From Entomortierella parvispora (Eukaryota; Mortierellomycota; Mortierellomycetes; Mortierellales; Mortierellaceae), in NCBI GenBank assembly GCA_963573315.1, contig OY752150.1, positions 992,001 to 1,056,000 of the forward strand: a DNA stretch of 64,000 nt, written 5' to 3'. Below, one piece after another: positions 33,309 through 43,473 of the stretch; position 1 is the first letter of the stretch; each line of letters opens with the position of its first letter. The translations under genes were made by a program, and so were the position numbers. The notes beneath the pieces are model-generated. The model worked only from the letters and a program-made list of their open reading frames with translations. It did no database searches and was not told where the DNA came from.

Positions 33309-35226
33309 TTACAGCTTGCCCTCGGGAAAGAGGACTCTTTGGACTGCCTCAATCACCCGCCCGTGGATCTTGGCATGTGCAGCAATAACGCCCGAATTCG
33401 TTGCAAGAGTCCGGCCCTTAGAAAAGTCGAGCGCCTTGCCGTGGATATCCGAGACAATACCACCCGCTTCCGCCACCAACAACGAACCAGATGCGTGATC
33501 CCAAATCTTCTCCTCGTAGGTCGCGCTCACAGGCAGGCGCAAGTAGACTTCGGCGTCTCCTCGAGAGATGGAGCAGTACTTGCATTGACTGTCCATCCGA
33601 ACTGGCGCCTTGGTGATCCCCAAAAGGTTGGCAATCTTGGCAGAGTCACTTTGGTTGGAATGACCACTCTCCACGCTCTCACAAAAGCTTGCATCGGCCA
33701 ATGACTGAATCGCGCTCATAGCAATTGGCGTCTCTGTGTTGGATGAGAAGTTGCGCTATTTTACAAAACAAAAAAACAATAAGAGAAGATACAGTGAGAA
33801 GAGGAACGGGTGGATTTACCAGTACTTTCCAGAGGCCGTCAGTTCAAAATATCGCTCGTTGTTACCTGGAATGCTCCCTGACCCTTGACGGTGATAAAAA
33901 GACATCCTTTCTCGCCATCCTTGTTCTTTGCATCCACGGGGAGGTTTGGGCAGCCCATAACTCCGACCTGGACCTGACCGTCGACAATGAAAGCCAAACA
34001 CACTGCAAACTGTTCGCCTCTCAAGAAGCCCTTTGTGCCATCAATTGGGTCCAAGGCCCACATACGTCCCCTGGCACCGCCAGCAAACGTTCCTCGATCT
34101 ATCGTTTCCAAGAGCTGAGAATATTGTTAGGCCTGTGCTGACGCGCGGTTTGACTGCTTTCCCCCAATAGGCTCTCTACGTCTGCGTGAGATGGTCAGGG
34201 TCCGCCCGCCTTACTCTAAACGTTCTCTACTCTTGTCCGCCTCTCGCGAGAACGGAGCGTAGAAGTCAGATTGTTCACCATCGTCTCTCAAAATGATGAC
34301 ACCGCCCAACCCAAAATCAGGTGGGAAAATTCCATCTTAAAAAAGAAAAACAAAAAAAGATGCCTCTCCTCTCTCCACAGTCTGTGGTTGTTATTGTTGA
34401 TATTCTTTTCGTTGCACACGTCATAAACACATGGCCGGCTTCTGCCTGCTTGGATGACCTGCATCTCAATCTCAAAAAGAAATGAAGTGTGTGAAAGAAA
34501 GAAAAAATAGATCAGGCTTACCGAATCCTCTGTGAGGGAAGACTCCAGTCCAGTGTTGGCCAGCTCCAGGACCTTTTCTCTCATCGACCGACCTTCCTCT
34601 CCTCTTAAATCTTTTGAATCCTCCTCGCCGACAATGGGGTCGGAGGGAAAGGACTTGTAGAGGATCGAGTTGACAACTGCCTGAGCACTATAATCAGCAA
34701 CTTTTTTTAAAAAAAACAAGGAAAGAGTGACCTGTCAGATCACGAATTGCGGCCGGCCCACACACAGGCTAGTTTTCAGATCCAGCCAAAAGAGATATCT
34801 TATCCACTCACTGGTCACTGGCGACTTGTCCTTCTTTGTAATCGTTTCGCCATTCACAAGCTTTGTAAAGACTCTTTGACAGACTTTGCTGGCTGCAAGG
34901 ACAGCATTGATGGCAACAGCTCTTTCCGCAGCAAAGGCAAGGGCTAGAAGGTGAAGAAACAGGGAACGGAAACGTCAGTGCAAGTTGAGCCGCAAGAGGT
35001 TCAAAGCGAGACGCGTTGGGGTATCGTTTGTCCGGTGTCGGGTCACTTTTTTGGACAGAGGTGAGTGGATGCATGGACAGTAATGGAGACACGCCTTCAG
35101 ACAAGATCGCACGAAGAGAATGAATGACGTTTTCCTTGAATGCGTCGTCCTCTGTCTGTATCCAACGCATTCCAAGTGTTGTTCAAGAGGTTCCGTGGCG
35201 GCATCCTGCGTTGACATACCAGACAT
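33309..35226 (-). CDS. MET22: 3'(2'),5'-bisphosphate nucleotidase
   Basis: Removes the 3'-phosphate of PAP and PAPS by-products of sulfate assimilation; the family is lithium- and sodium-sensitive (yeast HAL2/MET22). CDS complement(join(33309..33755,33866..34114,34522..34700,34812..34943,35220..35226)), 337 aa. The first coding exon is only 7 nt (ATG, one Ser codon and one base) and joins G|CC to give MSALAFAAERAVAINAV. Metal-binding motifs: VGEED (Glu72, Glu73), LDPIDGTKGF (Asp128, Asp131), and WDHASGSLLVAEAGG near the C-terminus. KKDKSPVTIADY is the lid region before the first metal site; its Ile codon is split (A|TT) across intron 2. The length is slightly under yeast Hal2 (357 aa). Confidence 0.95.
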
Positions 35227-35607
35227 GACGATCGGGGAGCGGCGAAGGGGAAATGGGAAGAGAAAAAGAGGATGAATGGGCGGTCCACGAGCAGCAGCGG
35301 GCGGCCTTATCCTGGGGAAGAAACAGAGACGGAGCCGAAGGTAGTAGATTGCCAGTCACTCGACTGGGCAATGGCGCGATCTGACGAAAATCTGATCGAC
35401 CTCTTTGCTTGCACAGGCACACGCCTCTTCCCCCCTTTGCCTTGTACAGGACTCGGGACCCTTTTGTCTTTGGTCAGGCACCAAAGCAACCAAACCCAGT
35501 CGGAGAGCGATCTCTGCAACATCCTCTTGTTTACTCTCTTGTCAGCAACTACAGATATACACTCGATCTACTCCACATCTGCATCACACAAATTTTATTT
35601 CTTCGCT
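35227..35607. other. Spacer between MET22 and the DDX42 gene
   Basis: 381 bp: the MET22 promoter plus the 3' UTR of the next minus-strand gene. Nothing else seen. Confidence 0.55.
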
Positions 35608-38600
35608 CTAACCCCATCGTCGCTTGCGCTCCGAGTCTCTTGGGGGATACTCTGAGGGTGGTCGATGTGAATCGCCTTGATATCCATGGGGCGGAGGAGG
35701 AGGGTATGGAGGACGTTGGTGGTAAGGGGCTAAATTGGGCGGTGGGGGTGGAGGACGATATCCATGGGGTGGTGGTGGATAGAACGGAGGCCTCTGAGGG
35801 TCGCCTCCGTGTCCATGTGGGGGCGGGAATGGAGGGAATTGAAGTCCAGGTGGAGGAGGACGAGATGGATGCTGCCCTGAGAAAGGTGGACCCGGTGGTG
35901 GCGGTCGGGGATGATGTCCTTCCGAAGGGCGGAACCCAACACCCGGAGGAGGAGGAAGATGAGATGAAGGAGGTGCTCCATATCCTGGAGGCGGTCGTGG
36001 TGGGGGCGGCTGGTTCACTGGTGGGGCGTTTGCGCCCTGAAAAGACACCGGTGCTGGCGCTGCTTGTCTCGGTAATTCGTCCTGTGCGCCAGTTTCTGGT
36101 CGAGTGGCCTTTTGAAAACCAGACACACGGTATCCAGATGTTGATCCTGAGGCTGAATCCCTTGGTTGGTAGCCACGTTGCTGTCCACCCCATCCATCTT
36201 CCCCTTCGCGTTTCCTTCCATCATTCCTGTGTCCTTGGCCAAGAGGCGTTGAATTTGAGGCGGAGGAGTATTCGGTATCGTGATTGTTGAATCGTCCTCC
36301 TCCTCCTGCAAAACCCCCCCGCCCTCCGCCAAAGCCACCTCGTCCTCGATCACCCCCTCTACCTCGATCACCTCCTCGTCCTCGACCGCGCCCTCCTCTA
36401 CCTCCTCGACTTCCTCCCATGAACTGCCTTGCTTTCCTGAAACGAGGGTTTTGCATCGCAATCTTCAAAACATCAGGCGAGACCGGCTGCCCAAATTCTT
36501 CAAGGTTTCTCACGAGCTCGCCAGCAAATCGGTCGTCTTTCTCTGTGATCAAGGTATATGCTGTTCCCTTTTCACCGGCTCGTCCTGTTCTTCCGACACG
36601 ATGAACATGCGAGTCAATATCCCGAGCCACATCATAGTTAACAACAGTTCGGATAGACTTGATATCCAATCCACGGGCCGCCACATCAGTCGCAACTAAA
36701 GTCGGAAAAACTTTGGTTTTGTAATCGTGCACTGCTTTGTCGCGCTCCTGCTGTTGCATGTCGCCATGTAGACATTGGCCTGCTCGCACAAGATGAATAA
36801 TGAGTATTTGTTCAAGAAACATAATGATCCAAGTGCAATCAATACTTACAGTTGACACCGGCATTTTTAAGGTTCTCCGTCAGCTCGACAACGCCACTCT
36901 TACGGGAGACAAAGATCATGACGGATCCGACTAGTGTGATTGACGCGTATTAGATAGGTATAATTATATACTATTGTTCTTGACATGCCATGACACATGC
37001 CGCACTTACGAGCTTCGAATTCACGTAATTTCGACATGAGCCAGCCCCATTTTAACGTATCGTCTTTCAAGACATGGATGACTTGCGTGACATCCGAGTT
37101 GATCTACGGAATTGATGACAAGTACGTTAATAAGGTAGCAGGGAGCATATAAGCAATACATGTGTCATTACACGGCGGTCATACCTGTCCGACATTTCCA
37201 ATTGATATTCGAACAGGGTCCAACATAACCTCTCTTGCCAACCTTTCGACGCGTTTTTGGAATGTGGCACTGAATAAAAGTGCTAAGGGTGCAATATTGG
37301 AGTGTTAGTAGGTGTTTGAGTCCAATTCACACCTGTGTATCTCTTTGTTGTATTTACTCTGGCGATCTGGCCGAATATTGTCGCAAATAGATCGAACCTG
37401 AGGTTCTATTAAAGTTTGAATGTAGATACCGTGTTAGTATGTATTGCCGCACGCCTTAGGTCCGATTGACTACTTCAGTCCTTACCGAAACCTAGGTCAA
37501 ACACTCGATCGGCCTCGTCAAGAACAAGATACGAGGTGCGTCGAAAATTCGTTGCCTTGATCTTGATCATATCAATGAGTCTTCCGGGAGTTGCTACAAC
37601 AATCTCAACTCCAGATCGAAGGGCCTTGAACTGATCCTGCTTGCTTGCACCACCATAGATCACCGCCACGCGTAATCCGTACGCCTTGGCAAACCGCTTG
37701 GCCTCACTATAGATTTGATCGGCCAGTTCACGCGTCGGGGCGAGAACAACGCCGATGGGTCCATCACCTTTCTCAAGTTCTTCCTGATCCATGATATGAA
37801 CAATCATTGGCAACAAAAAGGCGGCGGTTTTGCCAGATCCAGTCTTGGCAATTCCAATGATGTCACGACCTGAAAGGGCCACCGGGATAGCTTGCTGCTG
37901 GATACCACTTGGCTCGGAGTAGCCTGCCCTACGAATGGTCTCCATGAGGGCTTCCTCAAAACCAAAATGAGCAAAAGAGATGCAGGGCTTTGCCACAGAT
38001 ACGCCCGATATCCTCATATCTAAAAGGGTACACAGATGCGTAAGTTCCAGCTTGGAGGAGGGCGAGGCAGTCGATACCTCTGCTTGTCGAACGGCGACTG
38101 ATGATTCTTTGGGCAGCCGAAGGCCGTACCTAGCTCGGATCTAATTTTTCTCACTTGCTCCTCAGTCAACTTTGCGATGTCTTCATGCTCCTCGTAAAAG
38201 CACTTTTCTATATCAATATAGTCCTGCTTGGAGTGGTCCATTCTGGGCAGCGGCGTAATCTCTTTCTTGACACCAGATTGGGCATCATAGTCATCGTTGT
38301 CAAGCCTATCGTGTTGATATTTACGTCAGACTAGCGAAACGAAGGCATCTCGATCATCACAGTTTGAAAACACTCCTTACATAGCCTCTGCCGCGTTATC
38401 AATGGCTCTGGCAGTTGCATAGACTTCCTCGTCAGAGTCAGCATCCTACAGCAAAGTGTTATTGGCAGTCAGTAATGTCTAGAATATATTGGCAATAATA
38501 ACGACCGTGGTATCAATGTTACCTCGTCTCGGTCTTTCACAGGACCGCCCTGCCCAATGGTAATTCCTTTCCTCTTCATGTGCTTCATATAGCTCTCGAT

Positions 38601-39283
38601 ATCATCCTCATCTTCGATGTCATCCCGTCGGATCTGAAAAAAAGCAGACGCAGAGAGAAGCTCAGGTTAGTTCACTTTCTGTCACCTGAATGAAAGGCTT
38701 CGATAGCTTTTGCAGACGACCCATCTTCACTACCTTTTCTTCTGAAGGGGCTTCCGCCTCCTTTTGGACTTGAGTATCGATTTCTGCCATGAATGCATCC
38801 AGTGGGTCGGCTTCTTCCTCCTCGACCTTGGCTGCTGTTCCGTCTCCAGTCTCCTTGGAAAGCTCTAATCGAAGGGCAAAACCGAATCGCATTCCAAGAC
38901 GTCGTCAGCAAAAGGTTCAAGTAAAAGCTGCGGAGGTGCTTAAAATCCCTACCCTTCTTTGATTTCAGTCGTGAAAAGACGTCATCTTCCTCGTCTTTAG
39001 CATCAGCGCGTCCGACAGTCTTTCTCATGAAAAACGGTGTAGACTCTACACTTGGTTTCTCTTGACTCTTCGCTACCGCGTTCTCGTCCTCGTCATCCAA
39101 TTCGTCATCCAGTTTGAGTTGCTTGCGTTTGGGTGGAACCCTACTGTTGTCCTCGTTGAGTTCGTCTTCGTCATTGTCGAATCCAAGAGAGGACTTTGCA
39201 GGAACCGGTCTTGAGGGTCGCGCAAATGGGTTGGGCTTAGACCCTAGTCCTGCATTTCCAAAGCTAAAGGGTCGCTTGCTCAT
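35608..39283 (-). CDS. DDX42: DDX42-family DEAD-box RNA helicase
   Basis: ATP-dependent RNA helicase of the DDX42 group, linked in animals to U2 snRNP/SF3B and prespliceosome assembly. Eleven exons: complement(join(35608..36779,36850..36930,37010..37103,37185..37282,37358..37405,37486..38019,38130..38305,38381..38445,38523..38633,38686..38864,38953..39283)), 962 aa. N-terminal family marks: DPLDAFMAEID, IRRDDIEDEDD, PLPRMDHS and IEKCFYEEHEDI. Helicase motifs: Q motif in FAHFGFEEALM to IQQQAIP, motif I AKTGSGKT (about 345-352), PTRELA, GG, TPGRL, LDEAD (about 455), FSATF, ATDVAARGLD and HRVGRTGRAG. The C-terminus is an RGG/RGRG block followed by about 160 residues very rich in Pro, Gly and His. 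Introns are 52-111 bp. Exon 7 is only 48 nt. Large antisense open frames over the tail are shadows of its GC-rich repeats. Confidence 0.96.
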
Positions 39284-39810
39284 TTATGTCGAGTCGTTTG
39301 TCAATGGCAAAGGTGAGTCTGCATTTGCAAACACGGTTTGATCGACATGAAGGCATGGCGAATATTAAGGGGCAGAACACTCATGAAGTCAGATTAATCA
39401 GGCATTTGCCGTCAGTGAATAATGTGGATGCCTGTCAATCAATCCCTATGGATACACACTCTCCCCTCTTGCTCTCTTCAGTGGTTTCATCTCTTTTATC
39501 ACAAACAACACATTACGACCTCTTTGTTTTGTTTTGCTTGAAAAAAAAAAGTATAATAAAGGGCTGACCGGATAGAACCCGGGAGCGGACTATCCACCTC
39601 TTTCGAGAGCAGAAGGTCGACGCCCCATGGGTTACCGACGCAATGATGCCCTTTCCAAAAATTGGTATTGGTATCTCTTGATATTCCACAAGAGGCTATA
39701 TAACCCTTACTGTTTAGTCTTGGCAGTAAGGAACAAAAAAAAGACATGCAAACGACCTTTATGCTGGTTGGGAGAAGAGAAATCGTCTAAGCCTCCCAAA
39801 GGCCAGCAGA
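39284..39810. other. Spacer between DDX42 and the Rieske gene
   Basis: 527 bp. Contains a GGATAG/CTATCC inverted repeat around 39570-39595 and other short palindromes to about 39640, with weak tRNA resemblance (see findings). Confidence 0.5.
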
Positions 39811-40753
39811 TCAATTCAACTCCTTGCCACCAAAGTCCCTCCGCTGACCCTGAACGTGTGTGTTTCTGGGGAGCACACTCACAAAGACGTGTCCGTCTAC
39901 CTCCTTGACCTCGAAGGTATCGATCACGAACCGTGTCGAATCTGATTGTCCTGAAGAAGCATCGAACATCCTGCATAGAAAGAACAGCGTCCGTCATTAG
40001 TAAGTTGACAGCGAGTTGAAAATAAGAGATCAGAACAAATGTCTGTCCGGCATCCTTGCTTGTGCTTGTAGCGTTCCCTTACCAGCCGTGTAGCGAACAC
40101 ACTACACCTGCACCCCAGACAATGCCCATGTCCTCGATATCGGCCATAGACCCTTTGGATAAGGCTGATCCTTGGTGTGGGCAAATCTACCAGAAAAAAT
40201 AATAAAGACGGCATTGCGTTGTAGGTCAGTCGATAACAAGAGAAAGAGAAACCGTCCAGTCGTCTATGAAATAACGACTTACATTGACAAAGGCGTACCA
40301 TTTTCCATGAAAATGGGTCACAGCAACTCTTTTCGTTGGAGGATACCGTCCTGCGGGTTGAGGAATCTCAATCACCTTGATTAAAGACGAAGGTGTCTGC
40401 CCGCAGATCTGGCCTGCCTCAGTGGCTGTATTCTCATCCACGAGTACAACAGATGGGCTGGCCATGGCCTGCGTCACTGGACAGCCAACATGGTAGGCCC
40501 CAGACGAGGGCGATGAGTGAGGCGATGCCGGGTCATTGACATGAGCTCCATCAAGTGCATTCGGTTCAGTCTGCTGCTGCGTGCCGAGAAAGTCGGAAGT
40601 AGGTCCAGCACAGAAGAACCCTGGGAGAGTCTGGGGTGTCTCTGAGGTCATGGTGTCCTGTGGTACAGAGGGAAAGGAACAAGGGGCAGGGACTGACTCC
40701 AGGTTGCATCTCAATTGGTCTTGACTTGACGAACAACCGCTCTCAGGTAACAT
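39811..40753 (-). CDS. Rieske [2Fe-2S] domain protein, single-domain
   Basis: Probable small electron carrier or redox partner; no oxygenase domain is attached. CDS complement(join(39811..39970,40083..40186,40283..40753)), 244 aa. Cluster ligands come in the two expected boxes: ICPHQGS (Cys-x-His) in exon 2 and VCSLHGW (Cys-x2-His) at the end of exon 2, with the Trp codon split TG|G into exon 3. Exon 1 gives about 100 residues of Pro/Ser/Gln-rich leader and then HFHGKWYAFVN, the strand before the first box. Exon 3 ends with TFEVKEVDGHVFVSV, the usual closing strands. An in-frame internal Met (MTSETPQ, codon at 40652 on the minus strand) is an alternative start and would drop the first 34 residues. 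It resembles the stand-alone Rieske proteins of animals (RFESD) in layout. Confidence 0.9.
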
Positions 40754-41191
40754 TTGTATGTAGTCAGCGCCCTTACACCTTGTCCGATTGGCCGAAAGAT
40801 GATCAGGATCTAATCGACCATTTTTATCGGTGGCGGTAGGTCGCCAGCTTGTTGTCGTCGCGTGAAATGTCGAGCCTTGTGCGCATTGCCCACTTCAGGT
40901 TCATATTATTATGGAGCAGGCAGGCATTCCTAGATTTCAAAGAGAGGACAACACATTTTTGCACCCCTCAGCGCCACCAGTACGCATTTTCACCCCTTTG
41001 CCTCTCATTCCACATCGCCCTTAGCCTGCCTATCCAACCCTCCCCCTTTCTGTGCTCCCTCTGTCGAAACCAGCATTTGCGGCCCGCGTCAGTTTTGATT
41101 CTTAAAACTCTTTGACCTGTTTTCCCTTCCCTTTCTTTCACTTTCCACTGCCTTGACCCATCACTTTTTGTCAGCATCCTTTTGGTCCACA
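40754..41191. other. Divergent promoter region (Rieske / FkbM methyltransferase)
   Basis: 438 bp; the plus-strand side is pyrimidine-rich before 41192. No TATA box seen. Confidence 0.55.
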
Positions 41192-42039
41192 ATGTCATTC
41201 TTGAACGCCGCACAAAGCGTCCGCATCGCTATTTTCTTTTCGACTATACTCTTGTTCCTAACATTCCGCAACTCGGCCCTGGGATGGTACCGTGAACCTA
41301 AACCTCGATATATCTTTGTCGATCTTGGTGCCAATGGCGCAGATTCGTTCGAAGCCTTCTTGCAAAACCCTGGTTCCAAATTCTCTTACGACTATCCTCG
41401 TCCGACTTGGGCCAAACACGAAGATGCTGGTTAGTATACTCACATGAATGCTGAATGTTACAACAGTCCGCCCGGATCTAACCAAAAAAAAAAATAAAAA
41501 AATAAAAAAAATGCTTGGGATTAGAGGTTTACCTTTTCGAGGCCAATCCAGTTTTCAACGAAGCCCTTGTCAGATCCAAGGAAAAGTACACAGCAAAAGG
41601 CATGAAGGTTCACATCTTTCCTTCGACTGTAGCCGACATTGAGGACGGCATCCGGACTTTTTACATCGATACTGTCAACAAAGATCATGATTTCTGGGGA
41701 TCCTCAATCTATGCGGAACACCATGATGCCAAGGCCTCGAACGCAAAAGGAACACGTCTAACAAGTGTCAACCTGGCGCTCTGGCTCCTTCAAAACTTTT
41801 CTCCTCGTGATTTCGTGGTCGTCAAGATGGATATCGAAGGTGCAGAGTACGAGCTCGTACCGCATCTTGCCCAGATGAAGGCTGGTATCGTCATTGATCA
41901 TCTGTTGGTGGAGTGGCACAGCTTTGATGTCGGTGGTACGCCAGAGGAGAAGGCCCTCAGGGAGGAGAGGGCCAAACTTGGAGCCGCCATGTTGGTGAAT
42001 GACGGCACAAACATGCCCTCGTACGACTCGGCAGCTTGA
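41192..42039 (+). CDS. FkbM-type SAM-dependent methyltransferase, membrane-anchored
   Basis: Predicted O- or N-methyltransferase of the FkbM family; substrate unknown. CDS join(41192..41429,41525..42039), 250 aa; the junction G|AG is exact. Residues about 11-27 (VRIAIFFSTILLFLTF) form a signal anchor, so the catalytic part probably faces the secretory lumen. The SAM fold begins YIFVDLGANGADSFEAFL, continues with EVYLFEANPVF (acidic residue for ribose), and ends with VVKMDIEGAEYELV, the family hallmark. The 95-bp intron contains an A-rich run broken by two T. The C-terminus is LVEWHSFDVGGTPEEK followed by an acidic/basic helix. Some fungal genomes carry several such proteins; a role in glycan methylation is only a guess. 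Confidence 0.9.
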
Positions 42040-42249
42040 GCAACAAAATTCTCTTATCTTCATTCATCCTTGCTTTAGATCAAATCAAATACAGTGTTAA
42101 TGAACAGTATTCCACATGAACATACCGATGCTTCCAGAACTTGGCTTCGAAAGAACCCAACACTAAGCATCAATTACTTTTTTTAGAATTTTACAATTCC
42201 TGCGTTATTTTTATTGATGAATATGGTTGCGTTGAAGAAACGAAAACAT

Positions 42250-43145
42250 TTACTCGTAGATGAGCTTCTCCATGACGCGCTGGTGGGAGACGACACCGCG
42301 GGGGAACCAGAGAGCAATCTCCTTCTCGGCGCTGTCGACGGAATCGGAACCGTGGCACAAGTTGCGGCCGACATCAATGCAGAAGTCTAGAGTGAAAAGA
42401 AAGCAAGCGACTGTTAGATACCAATCCTATCTCTGAAACCCCTGATTGATAACTCTAGGAAGGAGCAGCAACTTACCACCGCGGATGGTGCCGGGCAAAG
42501 AGGCCAAGGGGTTGGTCTCACCGAGGAGGACACGGCCAGCCTTGACAACACCCTTTCCGGACCAAACCATGGCAACCTATTCGCGTGAAAGTAGAAATAA
42601 AAAATTGACGTCAGATGGTGAATATCGCTCAGGAGATTCCAGTGACGCCTGATGGCTCTCAGTTATCGTGATTCAAACTGGAAAGAATACATACAACGGG
42701 GCCGGAGGTCATGTACTTCATGAGACCGCCGAAGAAGGGCTTGGAGGAGAGGTCAGCGTAGTGCTGCTCGAGGAGCTGGCGCTCGGGCTATTTTCAGGGA
42801 GGAAAGAAGGATCAGAGAGAGTAAGTACAATTGACCGTGGGAACTGCAAAATCTTGCCAATTCGCATCTAGTTTAGATATCCACATACGGTCTTGAGCTC
42901 GAGGGCAACGAGCTGGAAACCCTTGTTCTCGAAGCGCTTGATGATCTCACCAACGAGACCACGCTCGACGCCGTCGGGCTTAACCTATTTTTTGGGAGAA
43001 CACAGTAAGGGAGGGAGACAAAAAGGTGACATCGGGATTAGCAGACCGAATCAAACTTTGACTGATTCCATTTTCTACAGGCGAGGGTTTTTAGGAAAAG
43101 ATTTTTGAGTGGCAAAACACGCACCATGATGTAAGTACGCTCCAT
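42250..43145 (-). CDS. YNK1: Nucleoside diphosphate kinase
   Basis: Transfers the gamma-phosphate of ATP to NDPs through a phosphohistidine. CDS complement(join(42250..42386,42477..42576,42695..42787,42889..42984,43125..43145)), 148 aa, the normal length. The first coding exon is 21 nt (MERTYIM). [14 protein letters not shown] is the family start, SGPVVAMVW lies at a clean exon break, and the active site is NLCHGSDSV with His115 (His118 in human numbering). The C-terminus is VMEKLIYE. Introns are 118, 107, 101 and 90 bp by my count. The NLCHG version replaces the more common NIIHG; the catalytic His and following Gly-Ser-Asp are intact. Confidence 0.97.
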
Positions 43146-43473
43146 TGTGATAGTGTTGTGGGTTGGGGGGAAGAAGGAAGGATGGGTGAAGAAGAAAAAG
43201 GAAGGAAAGCGCCTTCCAAACAAAACAACACGTTTTTCGGGGGTCTGCAAGACCAGCAGCGAGCGCGACTGATCCCATCTTCGGTGGCGTCACTTTCAAC
43301 GCTCTATTAAGGGGCCTAGACATTAATTTCGCCCAAAGGATGCGTGCATGCATGGTTCAATGCTGCATGCCTCCATCACTCTTTGCATCGAACAAAAGTC
43401 CTCGTAGGAGTAAACCTGTCCTCGTCTCATCCCTGTGCGCTCGGGAAATTAGCTCGGGCTTTTCGAAGCAAAG
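43146..43473. other. Divergent promoter region (NDP kinase / JmjC gene)
   Basis: 328 bp shared upstream region of two divergent genes; no TATA box recognised. Confidence 0.55.

Noticed and set aside
35409-36290. Plus-strand 293-aa frame at the end of the DDX42 gene
   Set aside because: Antisense shadow of the Pro/Gly repeat-rich tail of DDX42.
39561-39645. tRNA gene
   Set aside because: The T-loop lacks the needed purine, the acceptor stem has only four pairs, and no clear anticodon arm can be folded by hand; kept only as a low-interest finding.
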